From positions 1-64,000 of the forward strand of contig JAWKRB010000023.1 in the NCBI GenBank assembly GCA_041389885.1: a DNA stretch of 64,000 nt. Direction: 5' to 3'. Under the pieces are notes generated by a model. That model saw only the letters and a list, made by a program, of their open reading frames with translations, searched no databases and was not told the DNA's origin. The position numbers and the translations under genes are program-made. Positions 63,514 through 64,000 of this stretch are shown here, one piece after another. Within the stretch, counting starts at the first letter, position 1; each line of letters opens with the position of its first letter. This DNA is from JAWKRB01 sp041389885. GTDB lineage: Bacteria > Myxococcota_A > Polyangia > Polyangiales > Ga0077539.

Positions 63514-64000
63514 TCAGGAAGCTCGTCGTTTGACTGCTTGAGCCTTCTGCGCGGAGCGCGACGAAAATCTAATATAAAGAAGGACTGGTAGATTTGAGTA
63601 TCCACCACACACTCCGTCCGTAACCAGGGTGACTTGAATGGGGTCTGTAGGAGACTCCGGGGCATGGATGCTCATCAGGCGCAGAACGATTGGATCGATC
63701 GTCTCCTCCTGAAGGGGAGTCGCAAACAGAAACGTGGTCGCCAGTTCAATGAGAAATAGGAAGGCATCGTTGTAGTATGTGCGATCCCTCTCGACGACAA
63801 TGTCAGTGGATGGATCGAGCGCCGTATCGACGACCTCAGTGAAAGGCTTGCCACTCTCGCTCGATGTGCGATGTTGGCTCGCGTCCTCGTGAGAAAGAAA
63901 ATCTCAGATCCTGACCCAGGATACTTACTCTCTGAGGTCTGTCAGAGAATACCTGCTCTTCTCGCAGAGCAAAGATCGAGTCAGTCAGGAAGATGCCGTA
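63514..64000 (-). CDS. Unknown protein, 5' part beyond the window, one apparent frame break
   Basis: Reading on the minus strand from the window edge, one frame is open (YGIFLTDSIFALREEQVFSD, ILGQDLRFSFSRGREP) until a TGA near 63840, and a second frame is open from about 63900 to a TGA at 63514 (FTEVVDTALDPSTDIVVERD, ELATTFLFATPLQEETIDPI, LRLMSIHAPESPTDPIQVT). The two join naturally near EREWQAFTEVV, so one indel is likely. At least 160 residues are visible. No family recognised. No smaller gene on the plus strand is supported. Confidence 0.4.

Overview
The window reads as the replication-origin region of a GC-rich (about 70% or more) Myxococcota-type chromosome. Evidence for the lineage: the dnaA-dnaN-recF-gyrB order, many short lipoproteins (including a vWA lipoprotein with the CGARTGL start typical of myxobacterial proteins), an AgmX-like C-terminal domain protein, a Hanks-type kinase with a C-terminal membrane anchor, and very dense packing of short operons. 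The assignment is by gene style only; no rRNA or tRNA gene was seen.

Layout. 1-1467: end of a membrane protein. 1.5-8.5 kb: dnaA with DnaA-box clusters on both sides and an AT-rich stretch before dnaN, then dnaN, recF and gyrB. 8.5-11.3 kb: FecCD-type permease, coaX and a UPF0104-like membrane protein, all heavily frame-disrupted. 11.3-24.9 kb: VOC protein, Ser/Thr kinase, CoA-transferase, DUF2288, secreted and lipoproteins, dapF, metK, NeuD-type acetyltransferase and small unknowns. 24.2-26.4 kb: an unknown gene followed by a bacterial WGR-PARP ADP-ribosyltransferase. 26.4-36.9 kb: aldehyde dehydrogenase, thiD, DUF938 methyltransferase, metallophosphoesterase, VIT/vWA protein and an ECF42-type sigma factor with its DGPF partner. 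36.9-45 kb: AgmX-like lipoprotein, a ClpB with a degenerate first ATPase site, lipase, gcvT, uppS-cdsA and a J-domain protein. 44.8-45.2 kb: an inverted-repeat element between convergent genes. 45.2-56.5 kb: a cyclophilin-type PPIase whose coding sequence carries two parS-like sites, an FlhB-like protein, pyruvate kinase, a cystathionine beta-synthase operon, P450 and DUF4349 lipoprotein. 57-64 kb: accessory zone with a lone capsid/encapsulin-like gene, an IS1380-type transposase gene split by a complete IS66-type element (8-bp target duplication), and a lower-GC end with two unknown genes.

How it fits together: the replication genes, the origin boxes and the parS pair about 45 kb away form an initiation and segregation neighbourhood. 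Metabolic genes (coaX, thiD, dapF, metK, pyk, cbs, uppS, cdsA, gcvT) are scattered between them. Reading-frame breaks cluster in 4.3-5.5, 9.2-10.9, 55.1-57.9 and 60.5-64 kb and are absent from the 11-55 kb core. Because they hit dnaN, recF and coaX at homopolymers and short repeats, most are probably sequence errors rather than true gene decay.
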